Source: Mycobacterium sp.
GTDB lineage: Bacteria > Actinomycetota > Actinomycetes > Mycobacteriales > Mycobacteriaceae
Direction: 5' to 3'
DNA: 44,080 nucleotides
NCBI RefSeq assembly: GCF_025965855.1
Contig: NZ_JAOPWB010000281.1
Coordinates: forward strand, 1-44,080
The notes beneath the pieces are model-generated. The model did not search any database and was not told where the DNA came from. It saw nothing but the letters and a program-made list of their open reading frames with translations. Below are positions 1 through 8,753 of the stretch, piece by piece. The position numbers were made by a program, and so were the translations under genes. How positions within the stretch are numbered: the first letter of the stretch is position 1; each line of letters starts with the position of its first letter.

Positions 1-83
1 CCGAGCACCCCATCGAGATCGTCGGAAAGCGGCTGCGCGACCTGATGAGCTGGGTGGACCGCCCGATCACCGAAACCGCATAG
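1..83 (+). CDS. C-terminal end of an unidentified protein (partial)
   Basis: An open frame enters from the left edge (first full codon at base 3) and stops at TAG 81-83. Only 26 residues are visible, EHPIEIVGKRLRDLM followed by SWVDRPITETA. That is too little to assign a family. It has mycobacterial codon use and no stops. It converges on the WrbA-like gene, and an inverted repeat lies between the two. Function is unknown from this window. Confidence 0.5.
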   Translation, partial: EHPIEIVGKRLRDLMSWVDRPITETA

Positions 84-95
84 CCGCTTGCCGAG

Positions 96-144
96 ACTGA
101 ATTTACGCACACCCGCCGCGGCGTGTCGTGTGCGTAGTTTCAGT
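96..144. terminator. Inverted repeat between convergent genes, likely bidirectional terminator
   Basis: The left arm ACTGAATTTACGCACAC (96-112) and right arm GTGTGCGTAGTTTCAGT (128-144) are complementary at 15 of 17 positions, with a 15-base GC-rich loop. The element lies between the stop of the upstream plus-strand gene (83) and the stop of the minus-strand WrbA-like gene (159), where a bidirectional terminator is expected. The GTGTGCG core resembles the repeats at 9331-9438 and 40552-40647. Confidence 0.55.
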
Positions 145-158
145 GTCGCGGCGGCGAG

Positions 159-758
159 CTACGACGCCAGCCGGCCGGCGACCGCCACCACCCGGCGGGC
201 CAGGTGATCGAGGGCGTTCCGGGTGGGGTCGTCGAATTCGTCGATGTTGTCGTGGGTGGACACCAGGCTCACCCCGTACGGGTTGCCGTCGACGAACTTG
301 CACGGATCGGTGTAACCCGGCGGCACGATGATGCCGCCGAAATGCATGAGCGTGATGTACAGCGCGAGCAGGGTGGTCTCCTGACCGCCGTGCAGGGTGT
401 TGGACGACGTGAAGGCCGCATACACCTTGTCCGCGAGCTTGCCCTCGGCCCACAGCCCGCCCAGTGAGTCCAGGAAGGCGCGCAATTGCGCGGCGGGCGA
501 ACCGAAGCGAGTCGGCGAGCCGAAGATCACCGCGTCGGCCCACACGATGTCGTCGCCGGTGGCCGCGGCAAGGTCCTTGGTCGCTTCGTAGTTCGCGGTC
601 CACGCCGGGTTGTGCGCGAACGATGCGGGGTCGTGGGTTTCGGCGACGTGCCTGAGGCGCACTTCGGCGCCCGCGGATTCGGCCGCGGCCGCGACGCGTT
701 TGGCCATCGCGGTGCCGTGACCGGTGGCCGAGTAGTAGTTGATCGCGAGTTTCGTCAC
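159..758 (-). CDS. WrbA-like NAD(P)H:quinone oxidoreductase (flavodoxin fold)
   Basis: The protein has 199 residues, the usual length for WrbA. The N-terminus LAINYYSATGHGTAMAKR matches the flavodoxin FMN-phosphate loop. The middle stretches GSPTRFGSPAAQLRAFLDS and FTSSNTLHGGQETT are the flavin-ring and tetramer-contact motifs of the WrbA/type IV quinone reductase family, which reduces quinones by two electrons using NAD(P)H. No signal peptide is seen, so it should be cytosolic. The GTG start (758) overlaps the stop of the upstream FAD oxidase gene by four bases (GTGA), so the two are translationally coupled. Family assignment is firm; the substrate is not known. Confidence 0.88.
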   Translation of the reverse strand: MTKLAINYYSATGHGTAMAKRVAAAAESAGAEVRLRHVAETHDPASFAHNPAWTANYEATKDLAAATGDDIVWADAVIFGSPTRFGSPAAQLRAFLDSLGGLWAEGKLADKVYAAFTSSNTLHGGQETTLLALYITLMHFGGIIVPPGYTDPCKFVDGNPYGVSLVSTHDNIDEFDDPTRNALDHLARRVVAVAGRLAS

Positions 759-2185
759 GGGCTCAGCTTAGGCATAGCGGTGATCCCGAATTCGCGGCGC
801 AACAACGTGCGTGCGGCGTAGTAACCGGCCATGCCGTGCACCCCGCCGCCGGGCGGGGTGGCCGCCGAGCACAGATACACCTTGGGAATCGGTGTGCTCC
901 AAGGGTTTAGGCGCGGTGTGGGGCCGGCGATCGCGCGCCAGGCGGAATTTCCGCCCATCCCGATGTCGCCGCCGACGTAATTGGCGTTGTGGTCGGCCAT
1001 CCGGGCGGCGGGCACGGCGCGGGCCGCCACCACGATGTCGCGGAAGCCGGGCGCGAACCGCTCCACGACCCCCGTCACGGTCTCGGTCGCGTCGACGGTG
1101 GAACCCGACGGCACGTGGGCGTAGGTCCAGAATGGCCGTCGGCCCACGATGTCGATGCGGCCGGGATCGGCGATGTGCGGCGAGGCGGCCAGCACCATCG
1201 GCCACTGCGCGTCGCGCCCGGCGGCGATGTCGGCCTCGGCTTGCGCCATCTGCTCGCGGGTGCCGCCGAGATGAAGGGTCGGCGCGCGCCCCAGCCGCGG
1301 GTCCGACCACGCGATGTCCTCGCTGAGCACGAAATCGACCTTGGCGACTCCAGGTCCAAACGTGTAGCGGCGCAATGTATTCGCGTAGCGAGCCGGGAGC
1401 GCGTCGCCGTAGATCCGCAGCAGCGCGGTGGGCGCGGTGTCGAAGGCGACGACCTCGTCGGGCGGCTCAGTGACCTCACAGCCGGCCGTGAGTTCGCCAC
1501 CGTGCGCGCGCAGGTCGGCGATCAGCGCGTCGGTGATCGCCTGGCTGCCCCCCACCGGAATCGGCCAGCCCACCGAATGGGCGAGCGTGGCCAGCATCAA
1601 TCCGGCACCGGCGGCCGTCAACGACGGCATCCGCGAAATCACGTGCGCGGCAACACCGGTGAACAATGCGCGGGCATCCTCGCCGACCAGCGACCCCCAG
1701 GCGGGCGTTCCTTGCGCCACCATCCGCAACCCGAGGTGCAACGCGGAGGGTAAGGAGCCGGGCATCGACCGTTTGTCGCCGAGCAGCAATCCGACGACCG
1801 CGCCCGAATTCTTCACCAACGGGCCCAGCAGGCGCCGCCAGGACGCGCCGTGCTCGAGTTCGGCGCAGGTGCGCTCGAGATCCCGGTAGGCGATCACCGC
1901 CGGCCGGCCCGGCAGCGGGTTGGCGTAGGAAATCTCTGGCACCGCCAGTTGCACGCCGCGCGCGGGCAGGTCGAACGCCGCGAAAAACGGCGACGCCAGC
2001 GCCAGCGGGTGAACCGCCGAGCACACGTCGTGTAAGACTCCCGGAGAGTCTGGGTCGGGCGCCGTGCGGGCGCCGCCGCCGAAGGTCGGCTGGGCCTCGA
2101 CGACCTGCACTTTCAAACCCGCGCGTGCGCAGATGACGGCCGCGGTCAGCCCGTTGGGTCCGCTGCCGACGACGGTGACGTCCAC
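755..2185 (-). CDS. Phytoene-desaturase-like FAD-dependent oxidoreductase
   Basis: This 476-residue protein begins with a dinucleotide-binding motif, VTVVGSGPNGLTAAV (about residues 3-17), followed by the acidic VVEAQPTFGGGART segment typical of the phytoene desaturase/amine oxidase fold. Near the C-terminus PGGGVHGMAGYYAARTLL is the conserved FAD-contacting end of this family. It probably oxidises a lipid or isoprenoid substrate, but nothing here shows a carotenoid pathway. It corresponds to H37Rv Rv2997 by position. The GTG start at 2185 is only 29 bases from the divergent serA start. A TGTAAT hexamer six bases upstream of the GTG suggests a leaderless transcript. The downstream WrbA-like gene is overlapped and probably co-transcribed. 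Confidence 0.85.
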   Translation of the reverse strand: MDVTVVGSGPNGLTAAVICARAGLKVQVVEAQPTFGGGARTAPDPDSPGVLHDVCSAVHPLALASPFFAAFDLPARGVQLAVPEISYANPLPGRPAVIAYRDLERTCAELEHGASWRRLLGPLVKNSGAVVGLLLGDKRSMPGSLPSALHLGLRMVAQGTPAWGSLVGEDARALFTGVAAHVISRMPSLTAAGAGLMLATLAHSVGWPIPVGGSQAITDALIADLRAHGGELTAGCEVTEPPDEVVAFDTAPTALLRIYGDALPARYANTLRRYTFGPGVAKVDFVLSEDIAWSDPRLGRAPTLHLGGTREQMAQAEADIAAGRDAQWPMVLAASPHIADPGRIDIVGRRPFWTYAHVPSGSTVDATETVTGVVERFAPGFRDIVVAARAVPAARMADHNANYVGGDIGMGGNSAWRAIAGPTPRLNPWSTPIPKVYLCSAATPPGGGVHGMAGYYAARTLLRREFGITAMPKLSP

Positions 2186-2191
2186 CCGTCA

Positions 2192-2208
2192 ATTACAGCC
2201 GATAGGCT
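2192..2208. promoter_or_regulatory. Back-to-back -10 boxes for serA and the divergent oxidase gene
   Basis: On the plus strand TAGGCT (2203-2208) lies exactly six bases before the serA GTG at 2215, the spacing expected of a leaderless mycobacterial promoter. On the minus strand TGTAAT (2197-2192) lies six bases before the GTG at 2185. The two start codons are 29 bases apart, so there is no room for conventional leaders. The serA box fits TANNNT; the other deviates at its second base and is less certain. Confidence 0.55.
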
Positions 2209-2214
2209 GGCCGG

Positions 2215-3801
2215 GTGAATCTGCCTGTTGTACTTATTGCCGACAAACTCGCCGAATCAACCGTCGCCGCCCTGGGAGACCAGGTCGAGGTCCGCTGGGT
2301 CGACGGGCCCGACCGGGAGAAGCTGCTGGCCGCCGTCCCCGAGGCGGACGCGCTGCTGGTGCGGTCGGCCACCACCGTCGACGCCGAGGTGCTCGCGGCC
2401 GCCCCCAAGCTGAAGATCGTCGCCCGCGCCGGGGTTGGCCTGGACAACGTCGACGTGGGCGCCGCGACCGCGCGCGGTGTGCTGGTGGTCAACGCCCCCA
2501 CGTCGAACATCCACAGCGCCGCCGAACACGCGCTGGCGCTGCTGCTGGCCGCGGCCCGCCAGGTGGCGGAGGCCGATGCCACCCTGCGCGAGCACACCTG
2601 GAAGCGGTCGAAGTTCTCGGGCACCGAAATCTTCGGCAAGACCGTCGGTGTCGTCGGGCTGGGCCGGATAGGCCAGTTGTTCGCGCAACGGATAGCTGCC
2701 TTCGGCACCCACGTCGTGGCCTATGACCCGTACCTGCCGCCGGCCCGGGCGGCGCAGCTCGGCATCGAACTGCTGACCCTGGACGACCTGCTGGCCCGCG
2801 CCGACTTCATCTCGGTGCATCTGCCGAAGACCCCGGAGACGGCGGGCCTGATCGACAAGGAGGCGCTGGCGAAGACCAAGCCGGGCGTCATCATCGTCAA
2901 CGCCGCGCGCGGCGGTCTGGTGGACGAGGCGGCGCTGGCCGACGCGGTGAACCGCGGGCATGTCCGCGCCGCCGGCCTCGACGTGTTCTCCACCGAACCG
3001 TGCACCGACAGCCCGCTTTTCGAGCTGCCGCAGGTGGTGGTCACGCCACACCTGGGGGCGTCCACCGCCGAGGCCCAGGACCGGGCCGGCACCGACGTCG
3101 CCGAGAGCGTGCGGCTGGCGCTGGCGGGGGAGTTCGTTCCCGACGCCGTCAACGTCGGCGGGGGAGTGGTCAGCGAGGAGGTGGCGCCCTGGCTGGACCT
3201 GGTGCGCAAGCTCGGGGTGCTGGCCGCCGCGCTGTCGGGCGAGGTGCCGGTATCGCTGTCGGTGCAGGCGCGCGGCGAGCTCGCCTCCGAAGATGTTGAG
3301 GTGCTTCGGCTTTCGGCGCTGCGCGGCCTGTTCTCGGCAGTCATCGACGAGGCGGTGACGTTCGTCAACGCGCCGGCGTTGGCCGCCGAGAGGGGCGTTA
3401 CCGCCGAAATCACCACCGCGACGGAGAGCCCCAACCACCGCAGCGTCGTCGACCTGCGGGCGGTCGCCCACGACGGCTCGTTCGTGAACGTCGCGGGCAC
3501 GCTGTCCGGACCGCAGTTGGTGGAGAAGATCGTTCAGATCAACGGCCGCAACTTCGACCTACGCGCCCAGGGCACCAACCTGGTGATCAACTACGTCGAC
3601 CAGCCCGGCGCGTTGGGCAAGATCGGCACCCTGCTGGGCGCGGCCGGCGTGAACATCCAGGCGGCGCAGCTGTCCGAGGACGCCGAGGGTCCGGGCGCGA
3701 CGATTCTGCTGCGGCTTGACCAGGACGTGCCCAAGGACGTGCGATCGGCGATCGCGGCGGCGGTGGGCGCCAACAAGCTCGAAGTGGTTGACCTGTCGTG
3801 A
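2215..3801 (+). CDS. serA: D-3-phosphoglycerate dehydrogenase
   Basis: The first enzyme of serine synthesis, oxidising 3-phosphoglycerate to 3-phosphohydroxypyruvate with NAD. The protein has 528 residues, the long form with an extra intervening domain and a C-terminal ACT domain. The nucleotide-binding motif VGVVGLGRIGQ starts at residue 144. The catalytic Arg is R232 (NAARGGLVDE) and the catalytic His is H279 (TPHLGAST). The ACT domain, from about residue 455 (VINYVDQPGALGKIGTLLG), is the usual site for serine feedback control. GTG at 2215 is chosen because it matches family N-termini and sits six bases after a TAGGCT box. leuB follows 70 bases downstream on the same strand and may be co-transcribed. 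Confidence 0.97.
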   Translation: MNLPVVLIADKLAESTVAALGDQVEVRWVDGPDREKLLAAVPEADALLVRSATTVDAEVLAAAPKLKIVARAGVGLDNVDVGAATARGVLVVNAPTSNIHSAAEHALALLLAAARQVAEADATLREHTWKRSKFSGTEIFGKTVGVVGLGRIGQLFAQRIAAFGTHVVAYDPYLPPARAAQLGIELLTLDDLLARADFISVHLPKTPETAGLIDKEALAKTKPGVIIVNAARGGLVDEAALADAVNRGHVRAAGLDVFSTEPCTDSPLFELPQVVVTPHLGASTAEAQDRAGTDVAESVRLALAGEFVPDAVNVGGGVVSEEVAPWLDLVRKLGVLAAALSGEVPVSLSVQARGELASEDVEVLRLSALRGLFSAVIDEAVTFVNAPALAAERGVTAEITTATESPNHRSVVDLRAVAHDGSFVNVAGTLSGPQLVEKIVQINGRNFDLRAQGTNLVINYVDQPGALGKIGTLLGAAGVNIQAAQLSEDAEGPGATILLRLDQDVPKDVRSAIAAAVGANKLEVVDLS

Positions 3802-3836
3802 AATGCGCCGGCGACTATGCAGAGCGGAGCGATGAG

Positions 3837-3853
3837 GTGGGGGCAGCTCCCAC
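3837..3853 (+). repeat. Short hairpin in the serA-leuB spacer
   Basis: GTGGG (3837-3841) and CCCAC (3849-3853) can pair around a seven-base loop in the 70-base spacer, with GGGGGA nearer the leuB start as a possible ribosome site. There is no T-run, so it is not a clear intrinsic terminator. It could attenuate or stabilise the message. Weakly supported. Confidence 0.25.
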
Positions 3854-3871
3854 TCGCGGGGGACGGCGCCT

Positions 3872-4882
3872 ATGAAACTCGCGGTGATCGGCGGCGACGG
3901 GATAGGGCCGGAGGTAGTGGCCGAGGCGATCAAAGTCCTTGACGCGGTCGTGCCGGGGGTGCAGAAGACCAGCTATGACCTGGGCGCCCGTCGTTTCCAC
4001 GCCACGGGCGAGCTACTGCCGGAATCGGTGCTCGCCGAATTGCGGGACCACGACGCCATCCTGCTCGGGGCGGTCGGCGATCCGTCGGTGCCCAGCGGCG
4101 TCCTGGAGCGAGGCTTGTTGCTGCGCCTGCGCTTTGAGCTGGATCACCACGTCAACCTGCGACCGGGCCGGCTATACAAAGGGGTGAGCAGTCCGCTCGC
4201 CGGAAACCCCGAGATCGACTTCGTGGTGGTGCGCGAAGGCACCGAGGGACCCTACACCGGCAACGGCGGCGCGATCCGCGCCGGAACGCCCAACGAAGTG
4301 GCCACCGAGGTCAGCGTGAACACCGCGTTCGGGGTGCGCCGAGTGGTGCGCTACGCATTCGAGCGGGCAAGGCTGCGCCGCAAACACCTGACACTGGTGC
4401 ACAAGAACAACGTGCTGACGTTCGCGGGCAAGCTGTGGTCGCGGATCGTGGCCGAGGTCGGCGCGGAATATCCCGACGTGGAGGTCGCGTACCAACACGT
4501 CGACGCCGCCACCATCTTCATGGTGACCGACCCCGGCCGCTTCGACGTGATCGTCACCGACAACCTGTTCGGCGACATCATCACCGACCTGTCCGCGGCG
4601 GTGTGCGGCGGAATTGGCTTGGCCGCCAGCGGAAATATCGACGCGACCCGGACCAATCCCTCGATGTTCGAGCCGGTGCACGGCAGCGCACCCGACATCG
4701 CCGGTCAGGGCATCGCGGATCCGACCGCGGCGATCATGTCGGTGGCGCTGCTGCTTTCCCATCTCGGCGAGCACGATGCGGCTGCCCGGGTGGACCGGGC
4801 CGTCGAGGCCTATCTGGCAACTCGTGGGAGCGAACGGCGCGCCACCACCGAAGTCGGCGAACGGATCGCAGCCGCGCTGTAG
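3872..4882 (+). CDS. leuB: 3-isopropylmalate dehydrogenase
   Basis: Third enzyme of the leucine branch: it oxidises and decarboxylates 3-isopropylmalate to 2-oxoisocaproate with NAD and Mg2+. The 336-residue protein starts [16 protein letters not shown], the standard N-terminus. It contains [10 protein letters not shown] (catalytic Lys region), [13 protein letters not shown] (metal-binding aspartates) and [14 protein letters not shown] from residue 265 (NAD-binding loop), all typical of LeuB. Its length fits the actinobacterial type. Its substrate comes from LeuCD, encoded about 6 kb away. The last 149 bases are covered on the other strand by the end of the convergent MFS gene, which is unusual. 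Confidence 0.97.
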   Translation: MKLAVIGGDGIGPEVVAEAIKVLDAVVPGVQKTSYDLGARRFHATGELLPESVLAELRDHDAILLGAVGDPSVPSGVLERGLLLRLRFELDHHVNLRPGRLYKGVSSPLAGNPEIDFVVVREGTEGPYTGNGGAIRAGTPNEVATEVSVNTAFGVRRVVRYAFERARLRRKHLTLVHKNNVLTFAGKLWSRIVAEVGAEYPDVEVAYQHVDAATIFMVTDPGRFDVIVTDNLFGDIITDLSAAVCGGIGLAASGNIDATRTNPSMFEPVHGSAPDIAGQGIADPTAAIMSVALLLSHLGEHDAAARVDRAVEAYLATRGSERRATTEVGERIAAAL

Positions 4883-6107
4883 TTTCTAAGCCGGGTGGCA
4901 GCAACCGGGCCGGCACCAACGGCACCGCCGCCAGCGGGAACAGCCCGCACAGCAGCCACGCCGACGGATACTTGGCCGCACCGATCAGCACGCCGAACAG
5001 CGGGGGGCCGGCGGCCGCCATCACCCGCTGGGTGGTGTTCTGGATGCCCAGGGCGCGTCCGCTCCAGAAAGGCCCCGCGAATTCGGTGATGGCGGTTGCC
5101 TCCAGCCCATTGTCGAGCACCGCCAACACCGAGACGGCGACCATCAGCGGGATGTCGAATCGCGAGTCGACGTAGTCCGAAAGGGCCAGCAGGAACAGGG
5201 TCAACGCGGCAGCGGCGGCGATGACGGCGACCGGTTGCATGCGTGAGCCGATGCGATCGGACCAGCGTCCGACCGCGACGCGGCCCAGCGCCCCGAGCAA
5301 CTGCGACAGGGTGACCAGGCCGCCGGCCGCGGCGACCGACCAGTGGTGGTGGTTCATCAGCCAGACGAGCATGAACGTGACGGTCACCGTTTGCGGCATC
5401 ATGAGCAGGCCCCCGACCGCGTGGATCCGCCACAGCACCGACGAGCCGTGATACGGGCTGGCCAGCTCCTCCTTGGTGGCCGTCTCCCGGGATTTCCGCG
5501 GCGGGTTGACGATGCCGACCGCGCTGGCCACCGCCGCCGCGCCGCACACCAGCGCCGGAAACATCAGGCCCGCATGCGGGCCGTGCTTGGCCAGCTCGGG
5601 CATGATCAGCGCGCCCACCGCGATTCCCAACGGCTGCGCGGTCTGACGGATGCCCATCGCGAGCCCGCGCTGCTGCGGCGGAAACCACGCGGACACCAGC
5701 CGGCCGCCGGCGGTGTTGCAACTCGCCGCGGCCATCCCCCCGAGGAACAGCCAGACGGCGACCCACACCAGCGAGTGAACCGACGCCGCGGCATACGCGG
5801 CGGCCGCGGTGAGCCCCGAGCCAACAGTCAGCACGAGCCGCTCGCCGACGCGGTCGAGCACGTAGCCCCAGACGACGAGCGTGACAACCATGCCCCAGCT
5901 CGGCATCGACGACAGCAGGCTGGCTTCGGCCAACGGGGTGCCGCGCGTGGCTCCCAGCGACGGGATCAGGAAGGCAACGCCGTTGATGAATAGGAACGAA
6001 CTGGTCGTCACGAACAGCGAGACGATCATGATCGACCACCGCTTGCCGGCGCTGAGGGCGGCAGGGTGCCCCTTGGGCATTAGTCCATGCTTCCACAGCC
6101 CTGGCAC
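4734..6107 (-). CDS. Major facilitator superfamily transporter
   Basis: A multi-spanning membrane protein of up to 457 residues with about 12 hydrophobic segments. It has an MFS signature loop between helices 2 and 3 ([13 protein letters not shown]) and its repeat in the second half ([14 protein letters not shown]). It corresponds to H37Rv Rv2994 by order. The substrate is unknown. Two starts are possible: GTG at 6107, or ATG at 6080 ([16 protein letters not shown]), which has GGAAG about ten bases upstream and looks closer to family N-termini. The last 50 or so residues, rich in Arg and Pro, are encoded antisense to leuB and are not membrane-like. They may be a run-on tail after loss of an earlier stop. 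Confidence 0.8.
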   Translation of the reverse strand: MPGLWKHGLMPKGHPAALSAGKRWSIMIVSLFVTTSSFLFINGVAFLIPSLGATRGTPLAEASLLSSMPSWGMVVTLVVWGYVLDRVGERLVLTVGSGLTAAAAYAAASVHSLVWVAVWLFLGGMAAASCNTAGGRLVSAWFPPQQRGLAMGIRQTAQPLGIAVGALIMPELAKHGPHAGLMFPALVCGAAAVASAVGIVNPPRKSRETATKEELASPYHGSSVLWRIHAVGGLLMMPQTVTVTFMLVWLMNHHHWSVAAAGGLVTLSQLLGALGRVAVGRWSDRIGSRMQPVAVIAAAAALTLFLLALSDYVDSRFDIPLMVAVSVLAVLDNGLEATAITEFAGPFWSGRALGIQNTTQRVMAAAGPPLFGVLIGAAKYPSAWLLCGLFPLAAVPLVPARLLPPGLETTARLRSVRRLRWWRAVRSHELPDRPRRPGPPGQPHRARRDGKAAAPPT

Positions 6108-6136
6108 CGGTTGCGCGAGCCGCGATTACCGATCAC

Positions 6137-6142
6137 TAGGCT
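6137..6142 (+). promoter_or_regulatory. -10 box TAGGCT of the FAH-gltX operon
   Basis: TAGGCT lies seven bases before the ATG at 6150. It is the same hexamer and nearly the same spacing as at serA, predicting a leaderless or near-leaderless transcript. It also supports 6150 rather than an upstream in-frame start at 6087. Confidence 0.5.
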
Positions 6143-6149
6143 CAAGCGA

Positions 6150-6950
6150 ATGCGCCTCGGTCGAATCGCCAGCCCGGACGGTGTCGCCTTCGTGAGCATC
6201 GAGGGCGAACTCGACGATCCCGCCGCCATGCTCGCCCGGGAGATCGCCGAGCACCCTTTCGGCACCCCGACCTTCACCGGCCGATCATGGCCGCTGGCCG
6301 ACGTACGGCTGCTGGCGCCCATGCTGGCCGGCAAGGTGGTCTGCGTGGGCAAGAACTACGCCGATCACATCGCGGAAATGGGCAGCTTCCAAACGGGCCC
6401 GGCCCCGGCCGATCCGGTGATATTCCTCAAGCCCAATACCGCGATCATCGGGCCCAATGTGCCGATTCGGTTGCCCGCCAATGCCTCACCGGTGCACTTC
6501 GAGGGCGAGTTGGCGGCGGTCATCGGCCGGCCCTGCAAGGACATTCCGGCCTCCCAGGCCGCCGACAACATCCTCGGCTACACCATCGGCAACGACGTGT
6601 CGGCACGCGATCAACAAAAGGCCGACGGCCAATGGACCCGCGCCAAAGGCCATGACAGCTTCTGCCCGGTCGGGCCGTGGATCGTCACCGATGTCGACCC
6701 GGCGGATCTCGAACTGCGCACCGAGGTCAACGGCGAAGTGAAGCAACACAGCCGCACCTCGCTGATGATCCACGACGTCGGCGCCATCGTGGAGTGGATC
6801 TCGGCCGTGATGACCCTGCTGCCCGGCGACCTCATCCTCACGGGTACACCGGCCGGCGTCGGTCCCATCGAGGACGGCGACACCGTCTCCATCACCATCG
6901 AGGGAATCGGCAGCCTCGTCAATCCGGTTGTCCGCAAAGGAAAGTCGTGA
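6150..6950 (+). CDS. Fumarylacetoacetate hydrolase family protein
   Basis: The protein has 266 residues. From about residue 64 it carries the FAH fold: [16 protein letters not shown], the metal-binding [12 protein letters not shown] glutamates, [14 protein letters not shown], and [19 protein letters not shown]. Family members hydrolyse or decarboxylate acylpyruvates and related diketo acids using a divalent metal. It corresponds to H37Rv Rv2993c. The exact substrate cannot be told; acylpyruvase or oxaloacetate decarboxylase activity is as plausible as the older HpcE-type isomerase label. ATG 6150 is chosen from the adjoining -10 box and because residues upstream are not conserved in character. 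The stop overlaps the gltX start by four bases (GTGA), so the two are translationally coupled. Confidence 0.87.
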   Translation: MRLGRIASPDGVAFVSIEGELDDPAAMLAREIAEHPFGTPTFTGRSWPLADVRLLAPMLAGKVVCVGKNYADHIAEMGSFQTGPAPADPVIFLKPNTAIIGPNVPIRLPANASPVHFEGELAAVIGRPCKDIPASQAADNILGYTIGNDVSARDQQKADGQWTRAKGHDSFCPVGPWIVTDVDPADLELRTEVNGEVKQHSRTSLMIHDVGAIVEWISAVMTLLPGDLILTGTPAGVGPIEDGDTVSITIEGIGSLVNPVVRKGKS

Positions 6951-8413
6951 CCTCCACTTCGAAGGTACGGGTCCGATTCTGCCCGTCGCCCACCGGCACC
7001 CCACACGTCGGGATGGTGCGCACCGCACTGTTCAACTGGGCCTACGCCCGACACACCGGCGGCACCTTCGTCTTTCGCATCGAGGACACCGACGCGCAGC
7101 GCGACACCGAGGAAAGCTACCTGGCGCTGCTCGACGCGCTGCGCTGGCTCGGCCTCGACTGGGACGAGGGGCCCGAGGTCGGCGGGCCCTACGGCCCGTA
7201 CCGGCAGTCGCAGCGCGGCGAGGTCTACCGCGACGTGGTGGCGCAGCTGCTCGAGGCCGGCGAGGCCTACTACGCCTTCTCGACGCCCGAGGAGGTCGAG
7301 GCACGTCATATCGCTGCGGGCCGCAACCCCAAGCTGGGCTACGACAACTTCGACCGGCAGCTGACCGATCCGCAGCGTGCGGCGTTCCTGGCGGAAGGCC
7401 GTAAGCCGGTGGTGCGGCTGCGGATGCCCGACGAAGATCTCGGCTGGGACGACCTGGTGCGCGGAACGACCACCTTCGCGGCGGGCACCGTGCCCGATTT
7501 CGCGCTGACCCGCGCGACCGGAGATCCGTTGTACACCTTGGTCAACCCGGTTGATGACGCGCTGATGAAGATCACCCATGTGCTGCGGGGCGAGGACCTG
7601 CTGCCGTCGACCCCGCGTCAGCTGGCTCTGTATCAGGCGCTGATGCGGATCGGCGTCGCCGAACGCATACCGCAATTCGCGCATTTGCCAACCGTATTGG
7701 GGGAGGGAACCAAGAAGCTTTCCAAGCGCGACCCGCAGTCGAACCTGTTCGCCCACCGCGACCGGGGCTTCATCCCGGAGGGACTGCTGAATTACCTTGC
7801 GCTGCTGGGCTGGGCGATCGCCGACGATCACGACCTGTTCAGCGTGGACGAAATGGTGGCCGCCTTCGACGTCGTCGACGTCAATTCCAACCCGGCCCGA
7901 TTCGACCAGAAGAAGGCCGACGCGCTCAACGCCGAGCACATCCGGATGCTGGACCCCGACGACTTCACCGCCCGGTTGCGCGACTACTTGGACACCCACG
8001 GCCATTACATCCGGCTGGATGACGCCGGATTCGCCACCGCCGCCCAGCTGGTGCAGACCCGCATCGTCGTCCTGAGCGACGCGTGGGACCTGCTGAAGTT
8101 CCTCGACGACGACGAATACGCGATCGACCCCAAGGCCGCCGCCAAGGAGCTCGGCCCCGACGGCAACGCGGTTCTCGACGCGGCTTTGGCCGCGCTGGAC
8201 GGCGTGGCGGACTGGACCACGGAGCAGATCGAGGCCGCCCTCAAGTCCGCGCTCATCGAGGGTCTGGCGCTCAAACCGCGCAAGGCGTTTGGGCCGATCC
8301 GGGTCGCCGTGACGGGAACAACGATCAGCCCGCCGTTGTTCGAATCGCTGGAGCTGCTGGGCCGCGAGCGCAGCCTGCGGCGGTTGCGGGCCGCGCGCGA
8401 CGACGCGGTCTGA
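6947..8413 (+). CDS. gltX: Glutamyl-tRNA synthetase
   Basis: Class I aminoacyl-tRNA synthetase of 488 residues. The HIGH-type motif is HVGM (residues 20-23) within [19 protein letters not shown], and the KMSKS-type motif is KLSKR (257-261) in [13 protein letters not shown]. The C-terminal half is the helical anticodon-binding region of bacterial GluRS. GTG 6947 is set by the GTGA overlap with the preceding stop and the AAAGGAAAG ribosome site. Two tRNA genes, Gln(CUG) and Glu(CUC), follow immediately. Actinobacteria generally lack GlnRS and make Gln-tRNA by amidating Glu-tRNA(Gln), so I infer that this enzyme may serve both tRNAs. Confidence 0.97.
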   Translation: MTSTSKVRVRFCPSPTGTPHVGMVRTALFNWAYARHTGGTFVFRIEDTDAQRDTEESYLALLDALRWLGLDWDEGPEVGGPYGPYRQSQRGEVYRDVVAQLLEAGEAYYAFSTPEEVEARHIAAGRNPKLGYDNFDRQLTDPQRAAFLAEGRKPVVRLRMPDEDLGWDDLVRGTTTFAAGTVPDFALTRATGDPLYTLVNPVDDALMKITHVLRGEDLLPSTPRQLALYQALMRIGVAERIPQFAHLPTVLGEGTKKLSKRDPQSNLFAHRDRGFIPEGLLNYLALLGWAIADDHDLFSVDEMVAAFDVVDVNSNPARFDQKKADALNAEHIRMLDPDDFTARLRDYLDTHGHYIRLDDAGFATAAQLVQTRIVVLSDAWDLLKFLDDDEYAIDPKAAAKELGPDGNAVLDAALAALDGVADWTTEQIEAALKSALIEGLALKPRKAFGPIRVAVTGTTISPPLFESLELLGRERSLRRLRAARDDAV

Positions 8414-8528
8414 CTTTTTGGTAGTCTGCACTGCGGTTTACAAAGGCCGCCTACGGCGGGCCACGGCGGTTCCAGGACACCGACAGGGTGCGCAGAAGCC
8501 GTTGTGACCAGCGGTTTTAGGCAGCCAA

Positions 8529-8600
8529 TGGGGTATGGTGTAATTGGCAACACAGCTGATTCTGGTTCAGCCATTCTAGGTTCGAGTCCTGGTACCCCAG
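8529..8600 (+). tRNA. tRNA-Gln (anticodon CUG)
   Basis: The cloverleaf can be folded by eye. The acceptor arms are TGGGGTA (8529-8535) and TACCCCA (8593-8599) with discriminator G at 8600. The D arm contains AATTGGC. The anticodon stem GCTGA/TCAGC encloses loop TTCTGGT with anticodon CTG at 8562-8564. The T arm is CTAGG-TTCGAGT-CCTGG. The 3' CCA is not fully encoded (CAA follows). It reads CAG codons. It lies 115 bases after gltX and 73 bases before tRNA-Glu, and may share a transcript with either. Confidence 0.95.
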
Positions 8601-8673
8601 CAAAATCGCAGCATGGCTTGCGATTAGGTGCGCCTTTCTCAGGTGAGCTATGCTGGCTGCTCGGATCGGTTCT

Positions 8674-8746
8674 GGCCCCGTCGTCTAGCGGCCTAGGACG
8701 CCGCCCTCTCACGGCGGTAGCGTGGGTTCGAATCCCATCGGGGCTA
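8674..8746 (+). tRNA. tRNA-Glu (anticodon CUC)
   Basis: Acceptor GGCCCCG (8674-8680) pairs with CGGGGCT (8739-8745, one G-T at the end), with discriminator A. The D-arm segment TCGTCTAGCGGCCTAGGAC is the characteristic tRNA-Glu sequence. The anticodon stem CCGCC/GGCGG carries loop CTCTCAC with anticodon CTC at 8708-8710. The T arm is GTGGG-TTCGAAT-CCCAT. It reads GAG. Its 3' end is eight bases from the stop of the convergent reductase gene, leaving no room for a separate terminator. Confidence 0.95.
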
Positions 8747-8753
8747 CATATTT

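Noticed and set aside
6611-8431. 606-codon minus-strand frame
   Set aside because: Shadow of the FAH gene and gltX, both of which show full family motifs on the plus strand.
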